Source: Lotus japonicus
Taxonomy: Eukaryota; Streptophyta; Magnoliopsida; Fabales; Fabaceae
Assembly: GCF_012489685.1 (NCBI RefSeq)
Contig: NC_080045.1
Span: 47,451,096-47,515,095, forward strand
Reading direction: 5' to 3'
Length of the DNA: 64,000 nucleotides
The notes below the pieces were generated by a model. It did no database searches, was not told where the DNA came from, and worked only from the letters and a program-made list of their open reading frames with translations. Within the stretch, counting starts at the first letter, position 1; every line of letters starts with the position of its first letter. A program made the position numbers and the translations under genes. Shown one piece after another: positions 32,661 through 44,659 of this stretch.

Positions 32661-33586
32661 TATATAATAAGATAACCATTATCATTATCAGTATGATTAT
32701 CTTTTTTTTCTGCAGCTGTAAACTTATTTCAATATTTAATTCAACAATTCTTACTTTTATTAAAGGTACCAAGTTCAACAGGACAATTAACAAGACCCCC
32801 TCACATCTTGGATTGACTATAATGAAAGCATGAAAATTCAAAACCAACAGTTCTCCAACAACTTCAGATATCAGTATATCACACACTCTGGTGTTCACTA
32901 CAGAGCAATACATTACAGTGCTGCTGCTAAACAAGATTGGTTCAATCAAATAACTATTTTTTTATTCAGAAACAGCTCATTATTTCTACAATTGAAGCAG
33001 TGTATTATCAAGCATAGTTCTTATGTCACAAGAGAAAATGAAAACAAAGGCAGAACCACAAATAAAATTGACAAAAGCCCACAACTAAATTGAGGAAGAG
33101 AAGCGAGAGGGCCATTGAAGGAACCAAGCATGAGGGAAGAGAGAAAAAGAAAAGAAAAAACAAACCTGACGACGCAGAGAGGAAGGAATCACCATGGAAG
33201 GCGCTGTCTCACGGAGAAATTAAAATCAGATTATTTTGAAAAGCTATTTTAATTAGCTTATTAGAGAGATAGGATAAAAAATGATTTTGTTTAGGAGTAT
33301 AAACAAACATAAATATTATTATAAAATATCTAAAATATTATCACTTTTTTCAGAGAGCTAAAAATTATTATTTTTGACTACTCTAGTGTAATTTCTTTTC
33401 TTGTTCTGGGCTTAGCCCTCCCAACAACCAAAAAAAAAATTATTATTTTTGGTACACCGGAAAATAAAAAAAATATTAATCTAAAACAAACACACGCTAA
33501 ATAAAAATATGAAGTATAATATAATTAAAAGAAATATAAACTCACGATAATGTGCATAAGATTTGTTTCAGATTTCAAATAAAAGT

Positions 33587-33626
<40 letters not shown>

Positions 33627-33900
33627 AACATCTAAGAGAATTATGATAATTTATAATATATATAATGATATATTTTTTATCTTTTTTTTGAAAGAGATAT
33701 ATTTTTTTATCTAATACATATACATAATGTATAATATATAATATATAATGATAATGTAAAACTTTGACAACAAAATTTAAAAAAAAAATCATCTTAATTA
33801 AAAATTGAATTTGATATTTTTTAATTTAAGTACTATTTTAGAACTATATTATATTTAATATTTTTTACTATTGAATTATTTTTTAATATTAGTATAAGAT
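32661..33900. other. AT-rich spacer with a possible small first exon
   Basis: On the minus strand, the ATG at 33195-33193 starts M-V-I-P-S-S-L-R-R-Q and is followed directly by a GT donor at 33165. It could be exon 1 of the gene ending at 25953, but its phase (0) does not fit that exon's phase-2 requirement, so an intermediate exon would be needed. The rest is AT-rich and includes a (TA)n run near 33588-33620. Confidence 0.35.
33377..33435 (+). mobile_element. Very short 5'-truncated LINE insertion
   Basis: A 59-bp insert, 'actactctagtg' through 'gcttagccctcccaacaacc' plus a poly(A) start. It is flanked by a perfect 16-bp duplication aaaattattatttttg at 33361-33376 and 33436-33451. Target-primed reverse transcription that stopped almost at once explains it. 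Confidence 0.8.
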
Positions 33901-33918
33901 TATGATGGGTCAATAAGA

Positions 33919-34250
33919 TCAACAAGAAATCTCAGTATGGTATGATGGATCTTAGAGATCATTTATCGAGTTGTCTAAGGCTTGATGGACCTTGTACGCA
34001 ACACGAAGCTCTATTTGCCTATTAAAAGTCTTTGAGTTTAACATGAAATCTCATTATGATATGATAGGTCTTAGAGATCATTTATCAAGTTGTATTGGGT
34101 TTGGTGGGTCTTGTACACAACATGAAGCCTTATTGAGCCTAATAGAAGCCTTTGAGATCAAAATGAAATCACCTTTTGTTATGATGGGCCTTATAGATCA
34201 CCATGAAGCCCAATAAAGTTAAATGAGCCTTTAAGATCAACATGAAGTAA
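33919..34250 (+). repeat. Degenerate tandem repeat of about 120 bp
   Basis: Nearly three units with the pattern 'cttagagatcatttatc...gttgt...gatggaccttgtacgcaac' and 'tttgagatcaaaatgaaatc'. Similarity falls across the array and the last unit is partial. Confidence 0.7.
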
Positions 34251-34871
34251 TTTAGGATATACATACCTTTTAGGTTGTCCTTCAGTCTATTGTGATTAAA
34301 TCACCTCAACTTGTGCAACCCTAAGCCCCCGCCAGTGAACAACGTTCTTCTCCCACAAGAGGTGAGTTTCTCTCACATTAGGTGAGTTTCTACCACTTTA
34401 GGTGGTTTGTTTACCCAAATAAGTGGGTTTTTTTTCCTTGTTTCTTCCATCACCACCATCCTTCCTCCGCCATTTTGTTCACCACAACCCACCCACCCAC
34501 CTTTCAACAGCAGATCTGAGAGCAGCATCGCCCTCGCCGTCGTTTCGCCCCACCTCCGACATGTGGCCTCCATCACCATCTCACTGTCAGCAGCAATAGT
34601 TATGGTCTCCACTGCCACCTCGCCATCAACTCCAGATCTGTGACCACCAGCCCACCTTTCTGTTTCCATTCAACAGACCTGTGGCTTTTCTAGAATCCTA
34701 CTGTCAGCTCTGGCCCCTACACCCCGACCTCCGCCCCTCGCCTCCTTTTACGGCCTCAGCCACCATCAGAACCACCGTTGAGACTGACATCCCACCACCA
34801 CCACTCTCCTCTACTCCTCCTAGTTCAAGCCATGATGGTGCCTCGTGCAACGCTCATCTGTCCTTTGCCGC

Positions 34872-37708
34872 TGTAAGACCTGGATTTTCAGAACAAGCTT
34901 ATTTCCGACTCACGCGTAGAATCAGTGTAAGCGTGACAGGAGTTTGATATTTGAGAAAGATTAATGAAGAAGAAAGTTCAGGAATTGCTTGAGGAATGTT
35001 GCGTAGTCATTTTAGGAATTAGAGCGAGTCGTCTGCACACCCGCCTTATGGCAAGCGTGTCCAGAATAGGCTAATTTCGCTTTAGAGCAACGTTTTAAGT
35101 GAGATTTCGAATCCTTGGAAAATTTAAAGATTTTCTTTATTTTTCCTTCGACCAGCGTTTCATTTCGGAACTCTGGACTGTACGCACGATAGTATTCACT
35201 TTTCGGAAGTCCGACGACGCTAATTTCCTTGCTTCGAAACCCTAGATTCGAGCGATGGATGAAGACTTTTTCTATTCGGGACTTCTAACGAAGTTTCCGT
35301 CCGCGCAGCCAGATTTGTTTCGACATTTCCAATCTTTCTTCAGAAGGAAGTTTTGTCGTCTGAGCATCACAGCAAAAAGTAGTTTAACGGGACAGATTAA
35401 CTTACACCGCCTTTGGGATTTTAGATATCGTTTTTCCCAAATCATAGATAATTGTTTTGAGTTCTGGAATTCTGACGCCAGAATCTATCTTAGAATTCCT
35501 CGGTGGACGTGCTGCAAAAATCAGAATCGCGAAATTTTCATTTTCCCGCGATTTCACCTGCCTATAAATAGCTCGAAAAAGCAAAATCTCTTCATTCTCA
35601 CCCATTCAAGGCCGCGAGCAAGGAGAGAGGAGGATAGGAGAAATTTTCGCGAAAACTTGACCAATCTTCGTGCAGTTCGTCCATACTTCTAGGTATTGAG
35701 GTAATTAGCATGAATCCTACCTCTGTTTACTGTTTCTGTTGCGTTTCTGAAGTCGTTTCTGTGCTCACAGTTTTGAGCTTTTTCTAAAATTGTCCGATTT
35801 CCTTGATTTCTTGGTTGGGTTATGTTCCTTATGTTCCCATGAGTCTAAAACCTCTGTCAGTAATCGCCGATTGCGATTCAGTTGTCCAAGATCTGAAAAA
35901 TTGATTCAAAACCCCATTAGTCGCACATTTCGAAACTTTATTGTCGAAAAGCTGTAATCTGACTTCGTGCCTTTAGGATTTGTTGTCACGGATGTCATGA
36001 GGATCAATGCTGTCAAATTTGTTTTCCGAACTGATAACTTTGAAGTTTTGAGCCTTTATTTTGGACCAAAATGCCCCTGGATAGTCGTATTTCGACCCGA
36101 TTGTCCGAAAATTGTTCCGACAATTTCTTTGCCTTAGTTTTACCCTAAAACTACCTTGTGAATTGATTTAGATCGAAGAAAAAGTTCGAAAACCCTATTT
36201 TCCATAGTGGCCGAAACCTAATTGCTTGGGTACCGTGTCCAAAAACAATTTTTGGGTCTCTATGACCTGAGCCATTGCGTAGCTCTTTCAATTGTCGAAA
36301 TTTTGGCGCCGGTTTCGTGTCATTCTGAGTTCTGTAGCTCGAGTTATGCTCGTTTTAGCGAACGAAGTCTCCGTTGTCAATTTGTGCCTAAATAGGAACT
36401 CTGAAGCTTTAGAGGCTTTCTTTACGATTTCGATTAGTATTAGTAGATCGTGTTGCTCCTAGTGAAGCTTGTGTTGATGATTGTGTTTTCTTTGTTCTAG
36501 GTTCGCAATTTCCATGCCCAACTTCTACTCACGAAGGTAAGGGTAACTCGGTTTTAGAGCGTCTTTGAGTCTTGCATGCTTTTATCGCACTGCCTGTGTT
36601 TGAGATGAAGATGTTTATATTGATTGGCAGATGATTATGATTATTATGCTGAATTTGGAAAATGTTTTCTGAGAGGCTTCGGCCGTTTACTGGTTTCTGT
36701 CGTTACTGCTTCCTAGTGGATGGAACATGTGGTTACTTTGGATTGGTCCTTGGGTGGGCTTTGTTATTGTCTGACTTGGCATATAGGGCTTGAGTCAAGT
36801 GGCGATGAGGAGGTGTGTCCTATCATTGTCCCATCTTGCGAGATGCTAAGTGGCGATCAGGAGGTGTGTCCTATGATTGTCCCGTCTTGTGTGACGTTAA
36901 GTGGCGATTAGGAGGTGTGTCCTATGATTGTCCCGTCATGTATGACGTTATAAGTGGCGATGAGGAGGTGTGTCCTATCATTGTCCCGTCTTGAGAGACG
37001 ATATTGATCGATCCATTTTGTTAGCAGCATATAGTTGCATTATAGGGAACTAACACCTGACCCTATGTTGTTGGATTTTCGTATTGGTTTATTGATATCT
37101 GATTTGATGTTACATTGTTGAGGTTATTATTATCTGAGTCCGATTTATGTTTAAGTTGTTGATATATGAGTTGAGTTATGTTGCTAGTTATTTACCATGC
37201 CAGGTAATTAAATTCGAACAGCATGATTTTTCTCTTTTATACATGGTAATTGCATGGAGTTAACCCTTTCTATTTGCTACTTGTTGTTTGGGCGCTTAAC
37301 GCTATTAGGCGATGGAGATCCTTCCGCCGAGGCATAGCTACTCGAGTTGGAGATCGAGTTGTAAGCGGTGGAGTAGAGGTATGAGAAGCAGCTTTGCTTC
37401 TCTTCTTGTGGATTATGTTGGAGTCTCTTTTACTTTATGAGAACTCTGTTATTAAAGTCTTGCTTCCGCCACTGTTAAAGTGCGCATGTTTATTCTGAAC
37501 CTTACTTATGGTATTGTAAACTATTATTACTGTATATCGGGAAACAAGTTATCTAAATAAAGTTATGGTATGTTTCCAACCTTTTAGCCGAAGTGTTTAG
37601 TTGTTTTACAGAAAAAAAATTCCCTTGGTTTTTAGGGATTGCAGATTGGTCCTTAGACTTTGTTAGGTTACTAATGTGACTCCTCAGTTAAGAAATTGGG
37701 GTGTTACA
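34872..37708 (+). repeat. Gypsy 5' LTR
   Basis: TGTAAGACCTGG to GGGGTGTTACA. A TATAAATA at 35573-35580 is the likely promoter. The LTR carries a 145-codon open frame (35255-35692) with no known domain, probably chance or leader sequence. Confidence 0.97.
36799..37005 (+). repeat. 51-bp tandem repeat in the 5' LTR
   Basis: Four units, each like 'gtggcgatgaggaggtgtgt' plus 'cctatcattgtcccgtcttg' and a short variable end. An identical array lies at 43246-43452 in the 3' LTR. Possibly a transcription-control or RNA-structure element of the LTR. Confidence 0.92.
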
Positions 37709-37712
37709 ATTG

Positions 37713-37724
37713 TGGTATCAGAGC
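37713..37724 (+). promoter_or_regulatory. Gypsy primer-binding site
   Basis: TGGTATCAGAGC, complementary to the 3' end of initiator methionine tRNA, lies four bases inside the 5' LTR. Confidence 0.95.
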
Positions 37725-38041
37725 TTTGGTCTAGAAAACCAGAGCTTTTGGGTAGAGTGCCTGCTTAAGATGTTTGAACTCTGAGACCGATTGATGGGGT
37801 GTCAATCGGAGGAAGAGTGTGCTTGATTACTGTTTATATAGATTATTTTTGAAGGTTATTCGTAAGTGAATAACCTTATGCTAGTTATTGTTAATTATAC
37901 ATTTGATATAAGTATATACATAGTTAGTTATTATAGAACTTTGTGTTGTTCTGGCCTGAGTATCTGTTGTGGTCTTTGACTGTTCATGGAAACAGGAACA
38001 GGAGGTTTCCACAACCGATCGAGACTCAAGGTTCAGACAGC

Positions 38042-40078
38042 ATGAATCCGATGGAGCAAGCTATTGCTAATCTGACTGCCCTTATGGCACAACAAGTTAC
38101 TAACACTGCATGTCTGGAATGTCCTTGGATGTACCTAGATAAGAAGTTTGTAGCAAACTTAATCTGTTTACCTCTCAAGGGATTGGATGTGATCATAGGC
38201 ATGGATTGGTTGTCCCACCATCATGTTCTTCTTGATTGCGCCAATAAGGTAGTTATCTTTCCCGATGCTGGACTCGCTGAGTTCCTGAACTCGTACTTTT
38301 CAAAGCTTTCTTTGAGGAAAGGAGCTTTGAGTTCTCTCATGTCTACAACCGTGGTGGAAGCTAAGGAGAATGGAGTACAAGGAATTGCTGTTGTGCAAGA
38401 TTTCGAGGATGTGTTCCCCGAAGACGTACCTGGAATACCTCCGGTCAGAGATATGGAGTTCACAATTGATATAGTCCCAGGCACTGGACCTATATCAATC
38501 GCACCGTATCGTATGGCACCGGCAGAACTGACTGAGCTGAAGAGTCAACTCGAAGATTTAACCAAGAAGGGGTTTATCCGACCTAGCGTTTCTCCGTGGG
38601 GAGCGCCAATGCTGCTTGTGAAGAAGAAAGACGGAAGATCGCGACTTTGTGTGGATTATCGACAGTTGAACAAAGTCACGATAAAGAACCGTTATCCGTT
38701 GCCAAGGATTGACGATTTGATGGATCAGTTGAAGGGTGCTGCTATTTTCTCGAAGATTGACCTGAGATCGGGATATCACCAGATTAGAGTCAAGGATGAG
38801 GATATTCAAAAGACGGCGTTTAGGACACGCTATGGGCACTATGAGTACTTGGTGATGCCGTTTGGAGTTACGAATGCACCAGCTGTATTCATGGACTACA
38901 TGAATAGGATCTTTCATCCATTCTTGGATCGCTTCGTTGTGGTGTTCATCGACGACATCTTGATCTACTCGAGGAATCGTGAAGAACACGAGGAACATCT
39001 ACGTCAAGTATTACAAGTTCTTCGGGATAAGGTACTGTATGCTAACGCGACAAAGTGTGAATTTTGGCTCGAAGAAGTAAAGTTTTTAGGACATGTCATC
39101 TCAAAGGAGGGTATTGCTGTGGATCCCAGTAAAGTGGAAGCGGTACTTGCATGGGAGCGTCTTAAGACTGTGACAGATATAAGGAGTTTCATCGGTTTAG
39201 CTGGATATTACCGACGATTCATCGAAGGTTTTGCTAAGATTGCAGGACCATTGACGAAACTCACCCGGAAGAACCAACCTTTTGCTTGGACAGAGGATTG
39301 TGAACAGAGTTTCCAAGATATGAAGAAGCGTTTGACGACCGCGCCAGTTCTGACATTACCACAAGAGAAGGAACCCTACGAGGTTTACTGCGATGCTTCG
39401 TACCAAGGTTTGGGTTGTGTGTTGATGCAACACCGAAAGGCTGTGGCTTATTCTTCAAGGCAATTGAAGATACATGAACGGAACTATCCTACGCACGATT
39501 TGGAGTTAGCGGCTGTGGTATTTGCGCTCAAGATTTGGAGGCACTATCTTTATGGGAGCACTTTCACTGTTTTTAGTGATCATAAGAGCTTGAAGTACCT
39601 GTTCGATCAGAAGGATCTGAATATGAGACAAAGGCGTTGGGTGGAATTTATCAAGGACTATGATTTCACTTTGTTGTACCACCCAGGAAAAGCAAATGTT
39701 GTAGCAGACGCACTGAGTCGCCAGACAATTCATGTTTCATCGTTGATGATTAAGGAATTGGAACTTATCGAGACTTTTCGCGACCTCAGTTTGGGTATGC
39801 AAGTGACACCTGGAAAATTGAGCTTTGGGATGGTGACGATCACTAGTGATTTTCTGAACGAGATCAAGGTGAAACAACTATTAGATGAGGAGCTGATCGA
39901 GAAACGGAACTTGATCATTTTGGGAAAAGCGCCGGATTTTGAGGTAGGAACCAACAACATTCTGCGTTGCAAAGGACGTGTCTGCGTACCATTGGACATG
40001 GAGTTTAGAAGGATGATTCTTGACGAAGGTCACAAGAGCAGATTGAGTATTCATCCGGGATCGACAAAGATGTATTAA
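38042..40078 (+). CDS. Gypsy gag remnant-RT-RNase H (stops early)
   Basis: The likely start is M-N-P-M-E-Q at 38042, a gag N-terminus. After about 23 residues the frame jumps into the C-terminal part of the protease ([10 protein letters not shown]), so the gag body, zinc knuckle and protease D-S/T-G site are deleted. Reverse transcriptase follows with F-I-D-D at about 38947-38958, then RNase H ([10 protein letters not shown] near 39390). The frame ends at a TAA at 40076-40078, inside the integrase zinc-binding region (H-P-G-S-T-K-M-Y). Confidence 0.93.
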   Translation: MNPMEQAIANLTALMAQQVTNTACLECPWMYLDKKFVANLICLPLKGLDVIIGMDWLSHHHVLLDCANKVVIFPDAGLAEFLNSYFSKLSLRKGALSSLMSTTVVEAKENGVQGIAVVQDFEDVFPEDVPGIPPVRDMEFTIDIVPGTGPISIAPYRMAPAELTELKSQLEDLTKKGFIRPSVSPWGAPMLLVKKKDGRSRLCVDYRQLNKVTIKNRYPLPRIDDLMDQLKGAAIFSKIDLRSGYHQIRVKDEDIQKTAFRTRYGHYEYLVMPFGVTNAPAVFMDYMNRIFHPFLDRFVVVFIDDILIYSRNREEHEEHLRQVLQVLRDKVLYANATKCEFWLEEVKFLGHVISKEGIAVDPSKVEAVLAWERLKTVTDIRSFIGLAGYYRRFIEGFAKIAGPLTKLTRKNQPFAWTEDCEQSFQDMKKRLTTAPVLTLPQEKEPYEVYCDASYQGLGCVLMQHRKAVAYSSRQLKIHERNYPTHDLELAAVVFALKIWRHYLYGSTFTVFSDHKSLKYLFDQKDLNMRQRRWVEFIKDYDFTLLYHPGKANVVADALSRQTIHVSSLMIKELELIETFRDLSLGMQVTPGKLSFGMVTITSDFLNEIKVKQLLDEELIEKRNLIILGKAPDFEVGTNNILRCKGRVCVPLDMEFRRMILDEGHKSRLSIHPGSTKMY

Positions 40079-40087
40079 GATCTAAAG

Positions 40088-41281
40088 TTGAATTTTTGGT
40101 GGCCAGGAATGAAGAAGAATGTAGCAGAGTTTGTGGCGGCATGTCTGACATGTCAGAAGGCGAAGATAGAACATCAAAAGCCTGCGGGTATGTTACAGTC
40201 ACTTGATGTGCCGGAGTGGAAGTGGGACAGTATCTCTATGGATTTCGTGGTAGCTTTGCCAGCTACGAGGAAGAGATTTGATTCCATTTGGGTCATTGTG
40301 GACCGTCTGACGAAGTCAGCACATTTCATACCGGTGAAGACCACGTTCAATGTGGAGGCACTTGCAAAAGTGTATGTCGCTGAGATTGTACGACTTCATG
40401 GAGTACCATCGAGTATTGTTTCTGACAGAGATCCGAAGTTTACTTCGCATTTCTGGAAGGCGTTGCACGAGGCGCTTGGGACGAAGTTGAGGTTGAGCTC
40501 TGCCTATCACCCTCAGACGGATGGACAGACAGAGAGGACAATACAGTCATTGGAAGACTTGCTGCGAGCCTGTGTTCTGGATAGTCAAGAAAGCTGGGAT
40601 GAGCTGTTGCCGTTGATCGAGTTTACTTATAACAACAGTTTTCATGCTAGTATTGGAATGGCACCTTATGAGGCTTTGTATGGGAGGAGATGTAGAACTC
40701 CTTTATGTTGGTTTCAAGATGGCGAACATCTTCTCGTTGGACCTGAATTAGTACAACAAACTACTGAGAAAGTGAAGCAAATACAAGAGAAGATGAGGAC
40801 GTCACAGAGTCGACAGAAGAGTTATGCTGACACACGACGGAGAGAGTTAAAGTTTGAGGCGGGAGACCATGTGTTTCTTCGCGTGACACCAACTACCGGA
40901 GTGGGAAGAGCGATAAAGTCGAGGAAGCTGACACCGAAGTTCAATGGACCGTATCAGATTATCGAGCGAGTCGGTAAAGTAGCTTATCGGATTGCGTTGC
41001 CACCTTTTCTTTCCAAGATTCATGATGTGCTACACGTGTCACAATTGAGGAAGTATATTCCTGATCCCTCTCACATCATCAAGGAAGATGATATTCAGCT
41101 TAGAGACAACTTGTCTTTTGAAGTGGCACCAATGAGGATTGAGGAACGTAGGATCAAGCAGTTGTGGAACAAGCAGGTTCCTCTGGTAAAAGTGATTTGG
41201 AACCAAGTCACGGGCGATGCTACTTGGGAACTAGAAGAGAGGATGAAGGAACAGTATCCGGAACTCTTCACTGAGCCTTAA
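40088..41281 (+). CDS. Gypsy integrase, separated from RT by one stop codon
   Basis: The frame is the same as the upstream pol frame and is cut off only by the TAA at 40076. It begins with F-W-W-P-G-M-K-K and the two zinc cysteines (C-L-T-C-Q). The catalytic core follows ([25 protein letters not shown]), then the G-P-Y-Q-I-I-E-R region. A C-terminal chromodomain-like segment (V-I-W-N-Q then A-T-W-E-L-E) ends Y-P-E-L-F. The annotated ATG is internal. In the parent element this was part of one polyprotein. Confidence 0.93.
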   Translation: MNFWWPGMKKNVAEFVAACLTCQKAKIEHQKPAGMLQSLDVPEWKWDSISMDFVVALPATRKRFDSIWVIVDRLTKSAHFIPVKTTFNVEALAKVYVAEIVRLHGVPSSIVSDRDPKFTSHFWKALHEALGTKLRLSSAYHPQTDGQTERTIQSLEDLLRACVLDSQESWDELLPLIEFTYNNSFHASIGMAPYEALYGRRCRTPLCWFQDGEHLLVGPELVQQTTEKVKQIQEKMRTSQSRQKSYADTRRRELKFEAGDHVFLRVTPTTGVGRAIKSRKLTPKFNGPYQIIERVGKVAYRIALPPFLSKIHDVLHVSQLRKYIPDPSHIIKEDDIQLRDNLSFEVAPMRIEERRIKQLWNKQVPLVKVIWNQVTGDATWELEERMKEQYPELFTEP

Positions 41282-41318
41282 GTTTCGAGGACGAAACTTT
41301 CTTTTTGGGGGGTAGTAT

Positions 41319-44155
41319 TGTAAGACCTGGATTTTCAGAACAAGCTAATTTCCGACTCACGCGTAGAATCAGTGTAAGCGTGACAGGAGTTTGATATTTG
41401 AGAAAGATTAATGAAGAAGAAAGTTCAGGAATTGCTTGAGGAATGTTGCGTAGTCATTTTAGGAATTAGAGCGAGTCGTCTGCACACCCGCCTTATGGCA
41501 AGCGTGTCCAGAATAGGCTAATTTCGCTTTAGAGCAACGTTTTAAGTGAGATTTCGAATCCTTGGAAAATTTAAAGATTTTCTTTATTTTTCCTTCGACC
41601 AGCGTTTCATTTCGGAACTCTGGACTGTACGCACGATAGTATTCACTTTTCGGAAGTCCGACGACGCTAATTTCCTTGCTTCGAAACCCTAGATTCGAGC
41701 GATGGATGAAGACTTTTTCTATTCGGGACTTCTAACGAAGTTTCCGTCCGCGCAGCCAGATTTGTTTCGACATTTCCAATCTTTCTTCAGAAGGAAGTTT
41801 TGTCGTCTGAGCATCACAGCAAAAAGTAGTTTAACGGGACAGATTAACTTACACCGCCTTTGGGATTTTAGATATCGTTTTTCCCAAATCATAGATAATT
41901 GTTTTGAGTTCTGGAATTCTGACGCCAGAATCTATCTTAGAATTCCTCGGTGGACGTGCTGCAAAAATCAGAATCGCGAAATTTTCATTTTCCCGCGATT
42001 TCACCTGCCTATAAATAGCTCGAAAAAGCAAAATCTCTTCATTCTCACCCATTCAAGGCCGCGAGCAAGGAGAGAGGAGGATAGGAGAAATTTTCGCGAA
42101 AACTTGACCAATCTTCGTGCAGTTCGTCCATACTTCTAGGTATTGAGGTAACTAGCATGAATCCTACCTCTGTTTACTGTTTCTGTTGCGTTTCTGAAGT
42201 CGTTTCTGTGCTCACAGTTTTGAGCTTTTTCTAAAATTGTCCGATTTCCTTGATTTCTTGGTTGGGTTATGTTCCTTATGTTCCCATGAGTCTAAAACCT
42301 CTGTCAGTAATCGCCGATTGCGATTCAGTTGTCCAAGATCTGAAAAATTGATTCAAAACCCCATTAGTCGCACATTTCGAAACTTTATTGTCGAAAAGCT
42401 GTAATCTGACTTCGTGCCTTTAGGATTTGTTGTCACGGATGTCATGAGGATCAATGCTGTCAAATTTGTTTTCCGAACTGATAACTTTGAAGTTTTGAGC
42501 CTTTATTTTGGACCAAAATGCCCCTGGATAGTCGTATTTCGACCCGATTGTCCGAAAATTGTTCCGACAATTTCTTTGCCTTAGTTTTACCCTAAAACTA
42601 CCTTGTGAATTGATTTAGATCGAAGAAAAAGTTCGAAAACCCTATTTTCCATAGTGGCCGAAACCTAATTGCTTGGGTACCGTGTCCAAAAACAATTTTT
42701 GGGTCTCTATGACCTGAGCCATTGCGTAGCTCTTTCAATTGTCGAAATTTTGGCGCCGGTTTCGTGTCATTCTGAGTTCTGTAGCTCGAGTTATGCTCGT
42801 TTTAGCGAACGAAGTCTCCGTTGTCAATTTGTGCCTAAATAGGAACTCTGAAGCTTTAGAGGCTTTCTTTACGATTTCGATTAGTATTAGTAGATCGTGT
42901 TGCTCCTAGTGAAGCTTGTGTTGATGATTGTGTTTTCTTTGTTCTAGGTTCGCAATTTCCATGCCCAACTTCTACTCACGAAGGTAAGGGTAACTCGGTT
43001 TTAGAGCGTCTTTGAGTCTTGCATGCTTTTATCGCACTGCCTGTGTTTGAGATGAAGATGTTTATATTGATTGGCAGATGATTATGATTATTATGCTGAA
43101 TTTGGAAAATGTTTTCTGAGAGGCTTCGGCCGTTTACTGGTTTCTGTCGTTACTGCTTCCTAGTGGATGGAACATGTGGTTACTTTGGATTGGTCCTTGG
43201 GTGGGCTTTGTTATTGTCTGACTTGGCATATAGGGCTTGAGTCAAGTGGCGATGAGGAGGTGTGTCCTATCATTGTCCCATCTTGCGAGATGCTAAGTGG
43301 CGATCAGGAGGTGTGTCCTATGATTGTCCCGTCTTGTGTGACGTTAAGTGGCGATTAGGAGGTGTGTCCTATGATTGTCCCGTCATGTATGACGTTATAA
43401 GTGGCGATGAGGAGGTGTGTCCTATCATTGTCCCGTCTTGAGAGACGATATTGATCGATCCATTTTGTTAGCAGCATATAGTTGTATTATAGGGAACTAA
43501 CACCTGACCCTATGTTGTTGGATTTTCGTATTGGTTTATTGATATCTGATTTGATGTTACATTGTTGAGGTTATTATTATCTGAGTCCGATTTATGTTTA
43601 AGTTGTTGATATATGAGTTGAGTTATGTTGCTAGTTATTTACCATGCCAGGTAATTAAATTCGAACAGCATGATTTTTCTCTTTTATACATGGTAATTGC
43701 ATGGAGTTAACCCTTTCTATTTGCTACTTGTTGTTTGGGCGCTTAACGCTATTAGGCGATGGAGATCCTTCCGCCGAGGCATAGCTACTCGAGTTGGAGA
43801 TCGAGTTGTAAGCGGTGGAGTAGAGGTATGAGAAGCAGCTTTGCTTCTCTTCTTGTGGATTTTGTTGGAGTCTCTTTTACTTTATGAGAACTCTGTTATT
43901 AAAGTCTTGCTTCCGCCACTGTTAAAGTGCGCATGTTTATTCTGAACCTTACTTATGGTATTGTAAACTATTATTACTGTATATCGGGAAACAAGTTATC
44001 TAAATAAAGTTATGGTATGTTTCCAACCTTTTAGCCGAAGTGTTTAGTTGTTTTACAGAAAAAAAATTCCCTTGGTTTTTAGGGATTGCAGATTGGTCCT
44101 TAGACTTTGTTAGGTTACTAATGTGACTCCTCAGTTAAGAAATTGGGGTGTTACA
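41319..44155 (+). repeat. Gypsy 3' LTR
   Basis: Same length as the 5' LTR. Differences seen: t/a at 34900/41347, t/c at 35705/42152, c/t near 37038/43485 and a/t near 37424/43871. Confidence 0.97.
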
Positions 44156-44659
44156 GCCGCCATCTTCGCCACCCCTTTCATCCATGGTGGATGCATCTGC
44201 TTGCTTACTTGACTGCAGCTGAGGTGTGTATGGAATCTGTAGAAGGCTCTCTCCTACCCTTGTCCCAAAGATGTTCATTTGACCCCGTAAATGTTGCTGA
44301 AGTCGTAATGGACTTCCTTGGTGGGCGCACAATTTACTTCTTCGACAGAGTCGTTTGAGGTGCTTTACATGGGAGCCTTGTTCAAAAGGATTTGATCTTT
44401 TGGCTCATAAATCATTTTAGTTTAAGTGGTCTTTGAGTCTTAGGGGGGACTGTTTTCCCTTAGGGTTTTGCATCATGTTCTTTACGCTGGATATGTTAGC
44501 TCGAGTGTGCACGCTTGTTCTCTCATTTTCTCATGTGTATGTGATTTGTAGTAGCAGCACAACACTCATAGAGAGTCATTCTCGCATGTTGTAAGTTCCG
44601 TTTGGCAACTCTTTCGGGTTTAATTCCATGCACCTTTGACAAAAAAAGACCTTTTAGGT

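Larger units (their letters stand above)
34872..44155 (+). mobile_element. Very young Ty3/gypsy element with gag and protease deletion
   Basis: A 9284-bp element: two LTRs of 2837 bp each, and a perfect 5-bp target duplication gccgc (34867-34871 and 44156-44160). The primer site TGGTATCAGAGC (initiator methionine tRNA) is at 37713-37724. A G-rich polypurine tract, TTTTTGGGGGG, ends next to the 3' LTR. I counted only about four differences between the LTRs. The interior is just 3.6 kb, because most of gag and the protease active site are missing. Pol resembles the Tekay/Del group of chromoviruses, which is an inference from the C-terminal motif. Confidence 0.97.
34276..44648 (+). mobile_element. 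Older non-LTR retroposon split by the gypsy element
   Basis: The outer target duplication accttttaggt (11 bp) is present at 34265-34275 and 44649-44659. The insert ends with 'gacaaaaaaag', an A-rich tail. Excluding the gypsy element and one copy of its target site, about 1.08 kb remains (34276-34871 plus 44161-44648). The left arm has a leader-like, C-rich stretch with CCACC repeats. I found no recognisable reverse transcriptase, so it may be a truncated LINE or a retroposed host transcript. Confidence 0.75.

Noticed and set aside
35255..35692. 145-codon frame in both gypsy LTRs (also 41702-42139)
   Set aside because: It lies inside the LTR and spans the LTR TATA box, has no known domain, and is identical only because the LTRs are young copies. 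Treated as chance or leader sequence.
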